Program-made: the position numbers and the translations under genes
Assembly: GCA_964600165.1 (NCBI GenBank)
Contig: CAZRIP010000030.1
Location: 1 to 31,799 of the forward strand
From: CAZRIP01 sp964600165
GTDB lineage: Bacteria > Elusimicrobiota > Elusimicrobia > UBA1565 > UBA9628
Length of the DNA: 31,799 bases
Reading direction: 5' to 3'
Shown: piece by piece, positions 1-7,386 of the stretch
Layout of the letters: each line of letters starts with the position of its first letter
Position numbering within the stretch: the stretch's first letter is position 1
The notes under the pieces: model-generated
What the model was told of the DNA's origin: nothing
Databases searched by the model: none
What the model saw: only the letters and a program-made list of their open reading frames with translations

Positions 1-1491
1 TTGATCGCGGCCGTCTTCAGCGCCGCGCTGCTCGCGCCGTTCGTCGGCGAGGCCTGGCACGTCGACGAGCCCTTCTTCCTCGACGTCGCCGCGGGCAAGC
101 CCGCGCCGGCCAATCCGGCGTGGCCCGAGCTCAACAACAACCCGCCGTTGCTGCTTCCTCTTTTGTCGGCGGCGCGGCGCGCGACGGGCGGTGGAGAAGC
201 GCCGATGCGGCTGTTCTTCCTGCCGTTCGACTTGCTCGCCGCGGCCTCGCTCTACCTTCTCGCCGCGCGCTTCTTGAAGCGCCCTCTCGTTCCCGCGCTC
301 GTCGCGATCGCTTCGCCCGCTTATCTCATCAACCTGGGGCATTTGATGGCCGAGAAGCCGGCGGCCGCGCTCGCGTTTTTCGGCCTCTGGCTCTACGTCA
401 AAGGCCTCGACGACGACGAGCCGCTCGCGTTCTGGGCGGCGGCGGCGGCCTTCGCGGCGGCCTCGCTCTCGAAGTACCTGGTCGTCTTCGCGCCGGCCGC
501 GGCCTTTTGCTACGGCTGGTCGCGAGGCAAGCCGCGCGGAAGGCTCGCCGCGCACGCGGCGCTCTCGCTGGTTCCGCTCGCGGTCTTTTTTCTCGTCGAG
601 CCGGCGGCGCTCTCGGCTGTCCGGACCGTTTCATCGGGCGCGGCGGGCGGCCTTTGGTCGGCGCCGAGCCACCGGTTGAGGGCCTTCCTCGCCTTCACGG
701 GCGGCTGCGCGGCCGGCGCGAGCCTCTGGTGCGGCGCCGCGCCGCGCCGCGTCTGGGCGGCCTCGGCGGCGTGCGCCGCCGCGCTGTTTCTTCCCTGGTT
801 CGATCTCGCGCCCGTGCGCGGGCTCGACCGCGCGCTCGGCGCCGCGTTCTCCGCAGCCGGGCTCGTCGGGCTCGCGCGCGCGGCGCGTCTTTGGGGCCCG
901 CGCTCGAAAGGGGGGGCTTTGTGGGCCGCGTGGGCCGGGTTCGCCGGCGTCTTGTGCCTCGCGTATTGGTGCGTGATGGCGCGGACCGTCCTGTTCGTCC
1001 TGCCGCCCGTCATTTTCGCGCTCGCCGAGGCTCTGGAGGCGCGCGCGCGCGCGCCGCGCCGGGAGCTGGCCGCGCTCGCCGTATCCGTGCCCCTGTCGCT
1101 GGCCCTGGCCGCCGTCGACGCCCGTTACGCCGGGGCGCAGCGCGAGATGGCCGAGCGGGCGGCGGGCTTCGCGCAAGGCGGCCGCGTCTGGTCGGCCGGG
1201 CACCTCGGGCTGCGCTATTATCTCGAGCGCGCAGGCGCCGAGCCGGTCGATTGGGCTCTCGTGCGTCCGGGCGACGCCGTCGTGTCGTCGGCGACGAACT
1301 CCGCGCTGGGCAGGCCCCCGCGCCCGATCCCGGCGCGGGTCGACACCGTCGACGTCGACGAGCCGATCCCGCTGCGGCTCATCAGCCTCGGGCGCGACGA
1401 GGCGGGGTTCTACTCGAGCATCGGGGGCTTCCTGCCGTTCACCGTCAGCCGCGAGCCGGTGGAGCGATTCATCGTCGTCCGTCCCCGTTGA
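1..1491 (+). CDS. GT-C (GT39/ArnT-like) membrane glycosyltransferase, probably 5'-truncated
   Basis: This is a polytopic membrane protein of at least 496 residues. Many Ala/Leu-rich hydrophobic segments alternate with short Arg-rich loops. Near the N-terminus HVDEPFF (residues 20-26) carries the Asp-Glu pair that GT-C enzymes of the PMT/ArnT type place in the first extracytoplasmic loop. This family transfers sugars from polyprenyl-phosphate donors at the outer face of the inner membrane. Only about 15 hydrophobic residues precede the motif and the frame is open from base 1 (TTG), so the true start probably lies left of the window. Acceptor and donor cannot be read from the sequence. A second family member sits at 24204-25808 on the minus strand. 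The class is fairly sure; the specificity is unknown. Confidence 0.75.
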   Translation: MIAAVFSAALLAPFVGEAWHVDEPFFLDVAAGKPAPANPAWPELNNNPPLLLPLLSAARRATGGGEAPMRLFFLPFDLLAAASLYLLAARFLKRPLVPALVAIASPAYLINLGHLMAEKPAAALAFFGLWLYVKGLDDDEPLAFWAAAAAFAAASLSKYLVVFAPAAAFCYGWSRGKPRGRLAAHAALSLVPLAVFFLVEPAALSAVRTVSSGAAGGLWSAPSHRLRAFLAFTGGCAAGASLWCGAAPRRVWAASAACAAALFLPWFDLAPVRGLDRALGAAFSAAGLVGLARAARLWGPRSKGGALWAAWAGFAGVLCLAYWCVMARTVLFVLPPVIFALAEALEARARAPRRELAALAVSVPLSLALAAVDARYAGAQREMAERAAGFAQGGRVWSAGHLGLRYYLERAGAEPVDWALVRPGDAVVSSATNSALGRPPRPIPARVDTVDVDEPIPLRLISLGRDEAGFYSSIGGFLPFTVSREPVERFIVVRPR

Positions 1492-1516
1492 TCGCCCTGT
1501 GAAGTTTTTGTTTAAT
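1488..1516 (+). promoter_or_regulatory. Sigma-70-like promoter for the receiver operon
   Basis: TTGATC (1488-1493), a 17-bp spacer and TTTAAT (1511-1516) form a good sigma-70-type promoter that overlaps the stop of the upstream glycosyltransferase gene. The predicted transcription start, about 1523, is only 2 nt before the ATG at 1525, so the mRNA would be nearly leaderless. The prediction rests on pattern matching only. Confidence 0.55.
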
Positions 1517-1524
1517 GGAAGTTC

Positions 1525-1965
1525 ATGGAGTCCGACAACTCCGAGTCCACCCGCCCCCAAGACAAGCTGATCGTCATCGTCGACGACGACGACAGCGTGC
1601 GAGAGCTGCTGGAGTTCCTCGTCCGCAAGGAAGGCTTCAACGTCGAGACCGCGGCCGACGGCGAAGAGGGCTTGGGCAAGATCCAGAAGCTGCTGCCGAA
1701 CCTCGTGATCCTCGATCTGATGCTGCCGCGCTACGGAGGCTTCGAGATCCTGCGCCAGCTCCAGCAAGGCGAGACCTCGCGCGTGCCGATCATCATCGTC
1801 ACCGGGCGCTATACCGACCGCACGACGGCCGACATGATCCGGCAGGAGTCGAACGTCATGGACTTCCTCGAGAAGCCGATCAAGGCCAACATGCTCGCGA
1901 TGTCGCTGCACAAGATCCTTAAGACGTCATCGCCTGAGATGCGCGCGGCGGACGGCAAGCAATAG
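1525..1965 (+). CDS. Single-domain response regulator (receiver), copy 1 of a tandem pair
   Basis: This 146-aa protein is a CheY-like receiver with no output domain. The acidic cluster is D20-D23, the phospho-acceptor is D64 in LVILDLMLP, the switch Thr is T93 in IIIVTGR and the conserved Lys is K117 in LEKP. Such stand-alone receivers relay phosphate from a histidine kinase to a partner protein; no kinase is in the window. The next gene begins at the base after this stop and encodes a clear paralogue, so the two arose by tandem duplication and are surely cotranscribed. GGAAG lies 3 nt before the ATG, too close for an ideal ribosome site, and a likely promoter lies at 1488-1516. Confidence 0.9.
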   Translation: MESDNSESTRPQDKLIVIVDDDDSVRELLEFLVRKEGFNVETAADGEEGLGKIQKLLPNLVILDLMLPRYGGFEILRQLQQGETSRVPIIIVTGRYTDRTTADMIRQESNVMDFLEKPIKANMLAMSLHKILKTSSPEMRAADGKQ

Positions 1966-2442
1966 ATGGAAGAAGAAAGCCTTCCCGACCCGCAGCTGGC
2001 CGACCCGGCCGAGAAGCTCGTTCTTCTAGTCGACGACGACGAAAGCCTGCTCGATTTGATGGAGCACGTCGTCAAGAAAGAGGGCTTCCGTACCGACCGC
2101 GCCATGGACGGCACGGAGGCGCTGCGCAAGGCCGAGGCTCTGACGCCGGACCTGATCGTCCTCGACTTCATGCTTCCCGGCATGGGCGGCTACGAGGTGC
2201 TGCGCGAGCTCCAGGCCTCGGGCGCGGGCTCGATCCCCGTCATCGTGATCACCGGCCGGCACATGGACCGCAAGAACATCGAGATGGTGCGCCTTGAGAG
2301 CAACGTCAAGGAGTTCATGGAAAAGCCGCTGCGGCCGGCGATCATGGCGGCGGCGCTCCATAACCTGCTCAAGACGCGGCCGCCGGACATCAACCGCTCT
2401 TCCGGCGGCAACCGCGGCCCCATGAGCGGCGGAATCTTCTAG
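1966..2442 (+). CDS. Single-domain response regulator (receiver), copy 2 of a tandem pair
   Basis: This 158-aa CheY-like receiver starts at the base immediately after the stop of the first receiver. It has D23-D25, phospho-acceptor D67 in IVLDFMLPGMGG, T96 and K120, so all phosphotransfer residues are intact. It shares the layout and many residues of copy 1 (KEGF, GG-E-LR-LQ, TGR--DR, ESNV--F-EKP). The N-terminus (about 16 acidic residues) and a Gly/Arg/Ser-rich C-terminal tail differ between the copies. There is no DNA-binding or enzymatic output domain. The two copies could work on the same partner with different inputs, but that is inference. Confidence 0.9.
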   Translation: MEEESLPDPQLADPAEKLVLLVDDDESLLDLMEHVVKKEGFRTDRAMDGTEALRKAEALTPDLIVLDFMLPGMGGYEVLRELQASGAGSIPVIVITGRHMDRKNIEMVRLESNVKEFMEKPLRPAIMAAALHNLLKTRPPDINRSSGGNRGPMSGGIF

Positions 2443-2448
2443 CGGCGC

Positions 2449-2901
2449 ATGCTGCGCCGCGCGGGATCGGCCGTGCTCGCCGGCTTGGTCATCGTCTACG
2501 CCTTGGCCTACGCGGACGTCGCGTGGCGCGCGCGGTCGGCTTATCTCGAGGGCGAGAAGTACATGGCTTGGAGCCTCGATCCCGCGCTCAAGCGCGCCGC
2601 GCTGCAGGCCGAGTTCGCGGGCCGGGAGCGCGCCCTGCGCGACGAAGCCGCGGCCGGAAAGCTTTCGGGGGCGGAGTTGGAGCAGCGCGCGGCGCTCTTG
2701 CGCTTCGACTTCAACGAGCGGCTCCAGGAAAGCTCGCTCAAGTACGCCGTCGCGTGGTACCGCACGGCCGTCGAATTGTTCTCGCCGCCGGAGAGCCGCT
2801 GGGTGGCCCTTTCGCGCTCGCGCCTGGCGGAGGCGAAGGCTCTCTGGAAGCGAGAGCTAGACGCGCAAAAGGTCCCGTACAAAGAGTACATGCTGGAGTA
2901 G
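2449..2901 (+). CDS. Hypothetical single-pass membrane-anchored protein
   Basis: I do not recognise this 150-aa protein. It begins MLRRAG and has one hydrophobic segment (about residues 6-24). The rest is a charged, mostly helical region with many Glu, Arg and Ala, likely extracytoplasmic and possibly coiled-coil around residues 45-95. YRTAVELF near residue 105 is reminiscent of a TPR helix, but there is no full repeat. It starts 6 nt after the second receiver and ends 18 nt before the M50B-like gene, so it belongs to the same operon. Its consistent charge pattern and fit between neighbours make it a credible gene. Its function is unknown. Confidence 0.7.
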   Translation: MLRRAGSAVLAGLVIVYALAYADVAWRARSAYLEGEKYMAWSLDPALKRAALQAEFAGRERALRDEAAAGKLSGAELEQRAALLRFDFNERLQESSLKYAVAWYRTAVELFSPPESRWVALSRSRLAEAKALWKRELDAQKVPYKEYMLE

Positions 2902-2919
2902 CCCGATGACCGAAAGGCC

Positions 2920-3660
2920 ATGCTGCGGCTGCTGATCGGGCTGACGCTCCTGCCGAGCTCCGCGCTGACGCTCGCGGCGGCGGCCGCGGCCGTGGGCGCG
3001 GTCGCCTCGAAGTCCTCCGCGTCGTTCCCGTTCTTGGCCGGCTTGGCCGCAGCCGCCGCCTGCTGGGCTTTCCTGCGGTTCTTGGTCGTCGAGCAGGCGG
3101 GGCCTGCCTCATGGCTGGGCGCGGCGGGGCGGCGGCTCTACGTGTTCGGCCACGAGCTCACCCACGCGCTCGCCGCGTGGTCGGTCGGCGCGAAAGTCCT
3201 CGGCTTTAAAGTGGGGGACTCGGGCGGCCACGTCGACTTGTCCCATTCGAACGCTTACATCGCGCTCGCGCCGTATTGCGTCCCGATTTACGCCTTGCTC
3301 GTCGTGGCCGCTTACCGCGCGTTCCTGTGGGCCAAGCCGGGCGCCGGCGGCCGGGAGATTTTTCTGGCGACGCTCGGAGCGGCGGTGGCGTTCCATCTGC
3401 TCAAGACCGGCGAGGTGCTCTGGGATCGCCGCCAGCCGGACCTCGCGGCGGCCGGCGGCGCGGTCTTCTCGCTGTCTTTGATCGCGCTCGCCAACGGCGT
3501 CATGATCCTGCTGCTGCTCAAGACCTTGTTCCCAGCCGCGGTGCCGCTGGCCGAGACGGCGCGGAGCGTGACCTCTCGCTCCGCCGGCTTCTGGCGCTGG
3601 AGCTACGAGTTCGTCCGGCCGATCCCGTCGGCGTTCGTCGCGCAGCTGAGGCGGCGATGA
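2920..3660 (+). CDS. M50B-like integral membrane zinc metalloprotease
   Basis: This 246-aa polytopic membrane protein contains HELTH (H78-E79...H82), the HExxH zinc motif, within a hydrophobic context after two N-terminal membrane segments. A Gly-rich stretch (GDSGGHVDLS) and further hydrophobic segments follow. This matches the peptidase M50B-like group, relatives of site-2 proteases that cut substrates within or near the membrane. An obvious NPDG-type second metal motif is not visible, so catalysis is not certain. AAAGG lies just upstream of the ATG. The stop overlaps the next start in an ATGA arrangement, so translation is coupled to the lipid kinase-like gene. Confidence 0.7.
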   Translation: MLRLLIGLTLLPSSALTLAAAAAAVGAVASKSSASFPFLAGLAAAAACWAFLRFLVVEQAGPASWLGAAGRRLYVFGHELTHALAAWSVGAKVLGFKVGDSGGHVDLSHSNAYIALAPYCVPIYALLVVAAYRAFLWAKPGAGGREIFLATLGAAVAFHLLKTGEVLWDRRQPDLAAAGGAVFSLSLIALANGVMILLLLKTLFPAAVPLAETARSVTSRSAGFWRWSYEFVRPIPSAFVAQLRRR

Positions 3661-4244
3661 GCGACCTTCTGCGCGAGTGCGGGCGCAAGGTCTTCCACAT
3701 GCTCTCGCTGGTCTATCTCGCGGCTTATTTCATGATCGGCTATCCCGCGATCCTCGCCTGGCTCGGGGCGTGGTCGGCCGTCGTCGTCGCCGTCGAGAGC
3801 TCGCGTCTTTACCTTCCGGGCTTCAACGACTTTCTTTTCCGCTTGTTTCGCGGCCTCTCGCGGCCGGAGGAGCGCGGCCATTACAGCGGCGTCTTTCACA
3901 CGACGATCGGGGCGCTGGTCCTCATCGTCCTTTTCGGCGCGCGGCCGAGCTTCGTCGCGGCGGGGATATGGTGCGTGTCGCTCGGCGACGCCGCGGCGGC
4001 TCTTGTCGGCAAGTCCATCGGACGCGTGCGGATACTCGGAGGCAAGAAGTCCGTCGAGGGAAGCGCCGCCTGCTTCCTGGTCTGCGCCGGCGCCTGCTCG
4101 GCGCTCGGCTTTCGTCCGGCGGCGGCGGCGGCGGCGGCCCTGGCCGCGACCGTCGTCGAGCTGCTGCCGACGACCTGGTTTTTCAACGACAACCTCTGGA
4201 TGCCGCTGGCGACCGCCGCGGCCCTCGCTCTATGTGCGGGATAG
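3657..4244 (+). CDS. Polyprenol/diacylglycerol kinase-like membrane protein (SEC59/VTE5-type)
   Basis: This 195-aa protein consists of several membrane helices and carries GDAAAALVGKSIGR (from G110) and GGKKSVEGS (from G128). These are hallmarks of CTP-dependent dolichol, phytol and diacylglycerol kinases related to CdsA. The expected reaction is phosphorylation of a lipid alcohol at the membrane, which would supply a lipid phosphate for glycan or phospholipid synthesis. I chose ATG 3657 because it overlaps the previous stop (ATGA) and gives the family's usual N-terminus (RKVFHMLS); the longer open frame upstream lies within the M50B gene. The 3' end overlaps the asparagine synthetase start by 13 bp. 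The substrate is not predictable. Confidence 0.8.
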   Translation: MSDLLRECGRKVFHMLSLVYLAAYFMIGYPAILAWLGAWSAVVVAVESSRLYLPGFNDFLFRLFRGLSRPEERGHYSGVFHTTIGALVLIVLFGARPSFVAAGIWCVSLGDAAAALVGKSIGRVRILGGKKSVEGSAACFLVCAGACSALGFRPAAAAAAALAATVVELLPTTWFFNDNLWMPLATAAALALCAG

Positions 4245-6136
4245 CGGGCGTCTTCAAGCCGTCCGGCGCCTTCGACGCCGACGCCGCGGCGCGGCGCGCG
4301 CGCAAGGCCGTCGACGCGATCGCGTATCGTGGGCCCGACGCGTCCTCGGTCCGGGCCTGGCCGGAGCGCGGCCTCGTCCTCGGCCACCGCCGCTTGTCGA
4401 TCCTGGACCTGTCGGACCGCGCGAACCAGCCGATGGCGTCGGCGGACGGCGCGCTCGTGATCTCCTACAACGGCGAGATCTATAATTTCATGGAGCTGCG
4501 CGCCGATCTGGAGAAAGAGGGCGCGCGGTTTTCGACCACGAGCGACACCGAGGTGATCCTCGAGGCTTGCGCGCGCTGGGGGCTCGAGCGTTTCTTGTCG
4601 CGCGCCGCGGGGATGTTCGCGTTCGCGCTGCACGACCGTTCCCGCGAGCGTCTTTCCCTCGTCCGCGACCGCGCCGGCAAGAAGCCTCTTTTTTATTCGA
4701 CGCGCGGCGGCGCCACTTCCTTTTGCTCCGAGATCGCGGGGCTGCTCGAGCTGCGCGAGGGCCCGCGCGAGATCTCCAAGGAGGGCCTCGAGGCTTTCCT
4801 GACGCTCAAGTTCGCGCCCGCCCCGTTGACGCTTTTCGACGGGATCGCCAAGGTGCCGGCGGCGCATTACCTGGAGGTCTCCGCGTCCGGGACGCGGTTA
4901 TCGAGATATTGGTCGCCCCTGGGCAAGCCGGCGTTCGCCGGCGATCCCGCGGACGCCGTCGACGCCGCGCTGTCGGTCGCGGCGCGCCGCCGGCTCGTCT
5001 CCGACGTGCCGGTGGCGGCGTTCTTGTCCGGCGGCATCGACTCGAGCCTCGTCATCGACAAGCTCGCCGAGGCCGGCGCCGCGCGCACGGCCACTTACAC
5101 GATCGGCTACCCGGACATGCCCGGCTACTCGGAGTTCGAGTACTCACGCTTGATCGCGGCGAAATACCCGATCGATTATCGCGAGATCTCCGTCGACGCG
5201 CGGCAGACGCTCGAGGCGCTGCAAGACGAGAGCTTGATCATGGGCGAGCCGATGACCGATTGGGTCTGGGTGCCGCTGCATTTCCTCAGCCGCGCCGCGC
5301 GCGCCGACGGGTTCAAGGTCGTCCTCCTCGGAGAGGGCTCCGACGAGCTCTTCTTCGGCTACGACGTCATGGCCAAGGCCGCGCGCCAGCTCAAGGCGTT
5401 CGAGAGCCCCGCGCGCCGCGCGTTCGCGAAGGCCGCGTATCCGCTCGGCCGCGCGCTCTTGGACACCCTGCCGCGCGGCCACAGCCGGCTCGAGCTCTGG
5501 CGCCGCAGCGCCAAGAGCCTGCCGCTTTATTGGGGCAGCTCGCTCGGCTTCCCGGCGACGCAGCGCCATCAGCTCGCCGGCCCTGCCCTCGGCGAAGCCG
5601 CGGGCGATCCCGCCGAGCGCTTCATCTCCGGCCTCTGGCGCGACTACGAGGAGCAAGCGAACGACCCGCGCGACGTCGCCAACCTGATCTGCTGGGTCGA
5701 GTTCAACACCAAGATGGTCGAGGTTCTCTTGAAGCGAGTCGATCGCGTGACGATGCGCCACTCGCTCGAGGCGCGGGCGCCGTTCCTCGACCACGAGCTC
5801 TGCGAGCTCGCATTTTCGATCCCGGGAGCGATCAAGTTCAAAGGCGGGCGCCTCAAAGCGCTGTTGAAAGACGTCGCGCGCCGCCACATTCCCGCGGAGA
5901 TCGTCGACCGTCCGAAGATGGGCTTCTCGTTTCCGTTCAAGCAGTGGCTGCGCGGCCCGCTCGGCCCCGCCGTCGAAGAGGCCTTCGAGAAAAGCCGCGT
6001 CTTCCGCGATCACTGGCTCAACCGCACGTTCTGCCGGCAGATGCTGCGCGAGCACCGCGCGGGCTGGGCCGACCACGCGCCGAGGCTTTGGGCGCTCTAC
6101 AGCTTGTGCCGGTGGTACGACCGTTGGATTCCGTGA
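4232..6136 (+). CDS. asnB: Glutamine-hydrolysing asparagine synthetase-like amidotransferase
   Basis: This 634-aa enzyme starts MCGIAGVF, so Cys2 becomes the N-terminal nucleophile of the glutaminase domain (about residues 2-215; RGPD, GHRRLSILDLS and YNGEIYN visible). The synthetase domain follows with the ATP-pyrophosphatase loop SGGIDSS (S266-S271) and GEGSDELFFGY. The family makes asparagine from aspartate, ATP and glutamine. Long AsnB copies in exopolysaccharide loci may instead amidate sugars or other carboxylates, and the neighbours here (lipid kinase, GT4) favour such an envelope role, although that is inference. The start at 4232 lies inside the end of the previous gene, and the frame is open further upstream only as a shadow. 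The stop overlaps the next ATG by one base. Confidence 0.9.
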   Translation: MCGIAGVFKPSGAFDADAAARRARKAVDAIAYRGPDASSVRAWPERGLVLGHRRLSILDLSDRANQPMASADGALVISYNGEIYNFMELRADLEKEGARFSTTSDTEVILEACARWGLERFLSRAAGMFAFALHDRSRERLSLVRDRAGKKPLFYSTRGGATSFCSEIAGLLELREGPREISKEGLEAFLTLKFAPAPLTLFDGIAKVPAAHYLEVSASGTRLSRYWSPLGKPAFAGDPADAVDAALSVAARRRLVSDVPVAAFLSGGIDSSLVIDKLAEAGAARTATYTIGYPDMPGYSEFEYSRLIAAKYPIDYREISVDARQTLEALQDESLIMGEPMTDWVWVPLHFLSRAARADGFKVVLLGEGSDELFFGYDVMAKAARQLKAFESPARRAFAKAAYPLGRALLDTLPRGHSRLELWRRSAKSLPLYWGSSLGFPATQRHQLAGPALGEAAGDPAERFISGLWRDYEEQANDPRDVANLICWVEFNTKMVEVLLKRVDRVTMRHSLEARAPFLDHELCELAFSIPGAIKFKGGRLKALLKDVARRHIPAEIVDRPKMGFSFPFKQWLRGPLGPAVEEAFEKSRVFRDHWLNRTFCRQMLREHRAGWADHAPRLWALYSLCRWYDRWIP

Positions 6137-7266
6137 TGAAAGGCAAGCGCGTCGCCATCGTCTGCCGCGAGGCCTCGGGCTTCGGCGGCACGACGACGAC
6201 CATCGTCGAGCACGCGCGGCGACTCTCCGCCCTCGGCTGCGGCGTCGACGTTTACGGCTGGAAGCTCGACCGCGAGCGCTTGCGGGAAGCCGGCGCCGCG
6301 CCGATGAAGGTCCACGGCTTCTCGTTCGGCGGCACGCTCAAGCGCAAGCTCTTCGCCTGGGCCGCGGACCGCGCGACGGCGCGCGGCTACGACGTCGTCC
6401 ACGGGCACGGCGACAATTATCGCCAGGACGTCTTGAGCCTGCACAACTGCGTCCACGCGGCGCACGAGGCGGTGCTGGGAACGCCCGTCGATGATTCGCG
6501 CGGCGTGGCTTTCATCCACGCCAAGCAGCTGCGCGAGCGGCGGTTCAAAAAGCTGATCGCGAACTCGCGGCTGATGCGAGCCGACGTCATCGAGCGCTTC
6601 GGCGTCCCGGAAAAGATGATCGAGGTGATCTATCCCGGCCACGATCCGCGCCGATTCAAGGCGGCCGACAAGGACCGCCTGCGGGAGCGCACGCGCCGGG
6701 AGCTCGGCTTCGCGCCGGACGAGCTCGTCTTCGGACTCATCACGTCGGGGGATTTCGTGAAGAGAGGCGTGAACGATTTCGTCGCGGCGCTCGGCCTCGT
6801 CGCGCGCGCGAAGATCAAGCTCAAGGCTCTCGTGATGGGCAAGGAGGCCAAGCTCGGCCCTTATCTGCGCGAGGCCGGCCAGGAGGGTCTGCAAGGCGCC
6901 CTGACATTCCAACCCGCGGCCGCCGACGTCGAGCGCTTCTATCACGCGCTCGACGTCTACGTCCATCCCGCGCGCTTCGAGGAGTTCGGGCAAAGCCTTC
7001 AGGAGGCGCTGGCGTGCGGCTTGCCGGTCGTCACGACGGCGCGCGTGGGAGCGGCGGAGCTCCTTTCCGGCGAGGCGCGGGAAGGGATCGTCGAGCGCGT
7101 AGGGCCCGCGGCCTTAGCGGAGACGCTGGAGCGCTTCGCCACCGACGAGGGCCTGCGCGCGCGCCTGACGCGCCTGGCGCCGTCCCTGGTCGCGGGAAAC
7201 ACCTGGGACGCGAACTTCACGGCGACGCTCAAGGCGTATTCCGCCGTTATCGAGAACAGGGCCTGA
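6136..7266 (+). CDS. GT4-family glycosyltransferase
   Basis: This 376-aa cytoplasmic enzyme has the GT-B fold. The N-terminal domain carries a Gly-rich donor/acceptor loop (GFGGTTTTIVEHARRL) and VVHGHGDNY. The C-terminal domain carries the retaining GT4 signature, E282-x7-E290 in FEEFGQSLQEALACGLPVV. Such enzymes move a sugar from a nucleotide-sugar to a lipid or growing glycan, often in LPS or exopolysaccharide assembly. ATG 6136 overlaps the asnB stop (TGATG), so translation is coupled; the much longer open frame upstream is a shadow of asnB. It is the last gene of the operon and is followed by two hairpins. Confidence 0.88.
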   Translation: MKGKRVAIVCREASGFGGTTTTIVEHARRLSALGCGVDVYGWKLDRERLREAGAAPMKVHGFSFGGTLKRKLFAWAADRATARGYDVVHGHGDNYRQDVLSLHNCVHAAHEAVLGTPVDDSRGVAFIHAKQLRERRFKKLIANSRLMRADVIERFGVPEKMIEVIYPGHDPRRFKAADKDRLRERTRRELGFAPDELVFGLITSGDFVKRGVNDFVAALGLVARAKIKLKALVMGKEAKLGPYLREAGQEGLQGALTFQPAAADVERFYHALDVYVHPARFEEFGQSLQEALACGLPVVTTARVGAAELLSGEAREGIVERVGPAALAETLERFATDEGLRARLTRLAPSLVAGNTWDANFTATLKAYSAVIENRA

Positions 7267-7269
7267 CTG

Positions 7270-7335
7270 AACTATCGCTGGCGATAGTTGAGATCTGTTT
7301 CAACCATCTCGACTTCCCCCGGGGTAAGTCGAGAT
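7270..7335. repeat. Two adjacent inverted repeats after the GT4 gene
   Basis: Hairpin 1 pairs AACTATCG (7270-7277) with CGATAGTT (7282-7289) around CTGG. Hairpin 2 pairs 7306-7315 (ATCTCGACTT) perfectly with 7326-7335, and its 10-base interior CCCCCGGGGT can add pairs. No T-run follows either, so neither is a textbook intrinsic terminator. They could end or stabilise the upstream mRNA or bind a regulator of the AsmA-led operon that starts at 7387. Confidence 0.6.
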
Positions 7336-7372
7336 TCCGTCGGTCCACCCCTCGATAAAAGCGGGATAATCA

Positions 7373-7380
7373 GCTAAAAT
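7373..7380 (+). promoter_or_regulatory. Putative -10 element (GCTAAAAT) for a leaderless AsmA operon
   Basis: GCTAAAAT ends 6 nt before the GTG start at 7387, so the expected transcription start falls on the start codon. An alternative -10, GATAAT, lies at 7365-7370. No convincing -35 is seen. The same GCTANNAT geometry recurs at other operon starts in this window. Confidence 0.4.
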
Positions 7381-7386
7381 CAGTAG

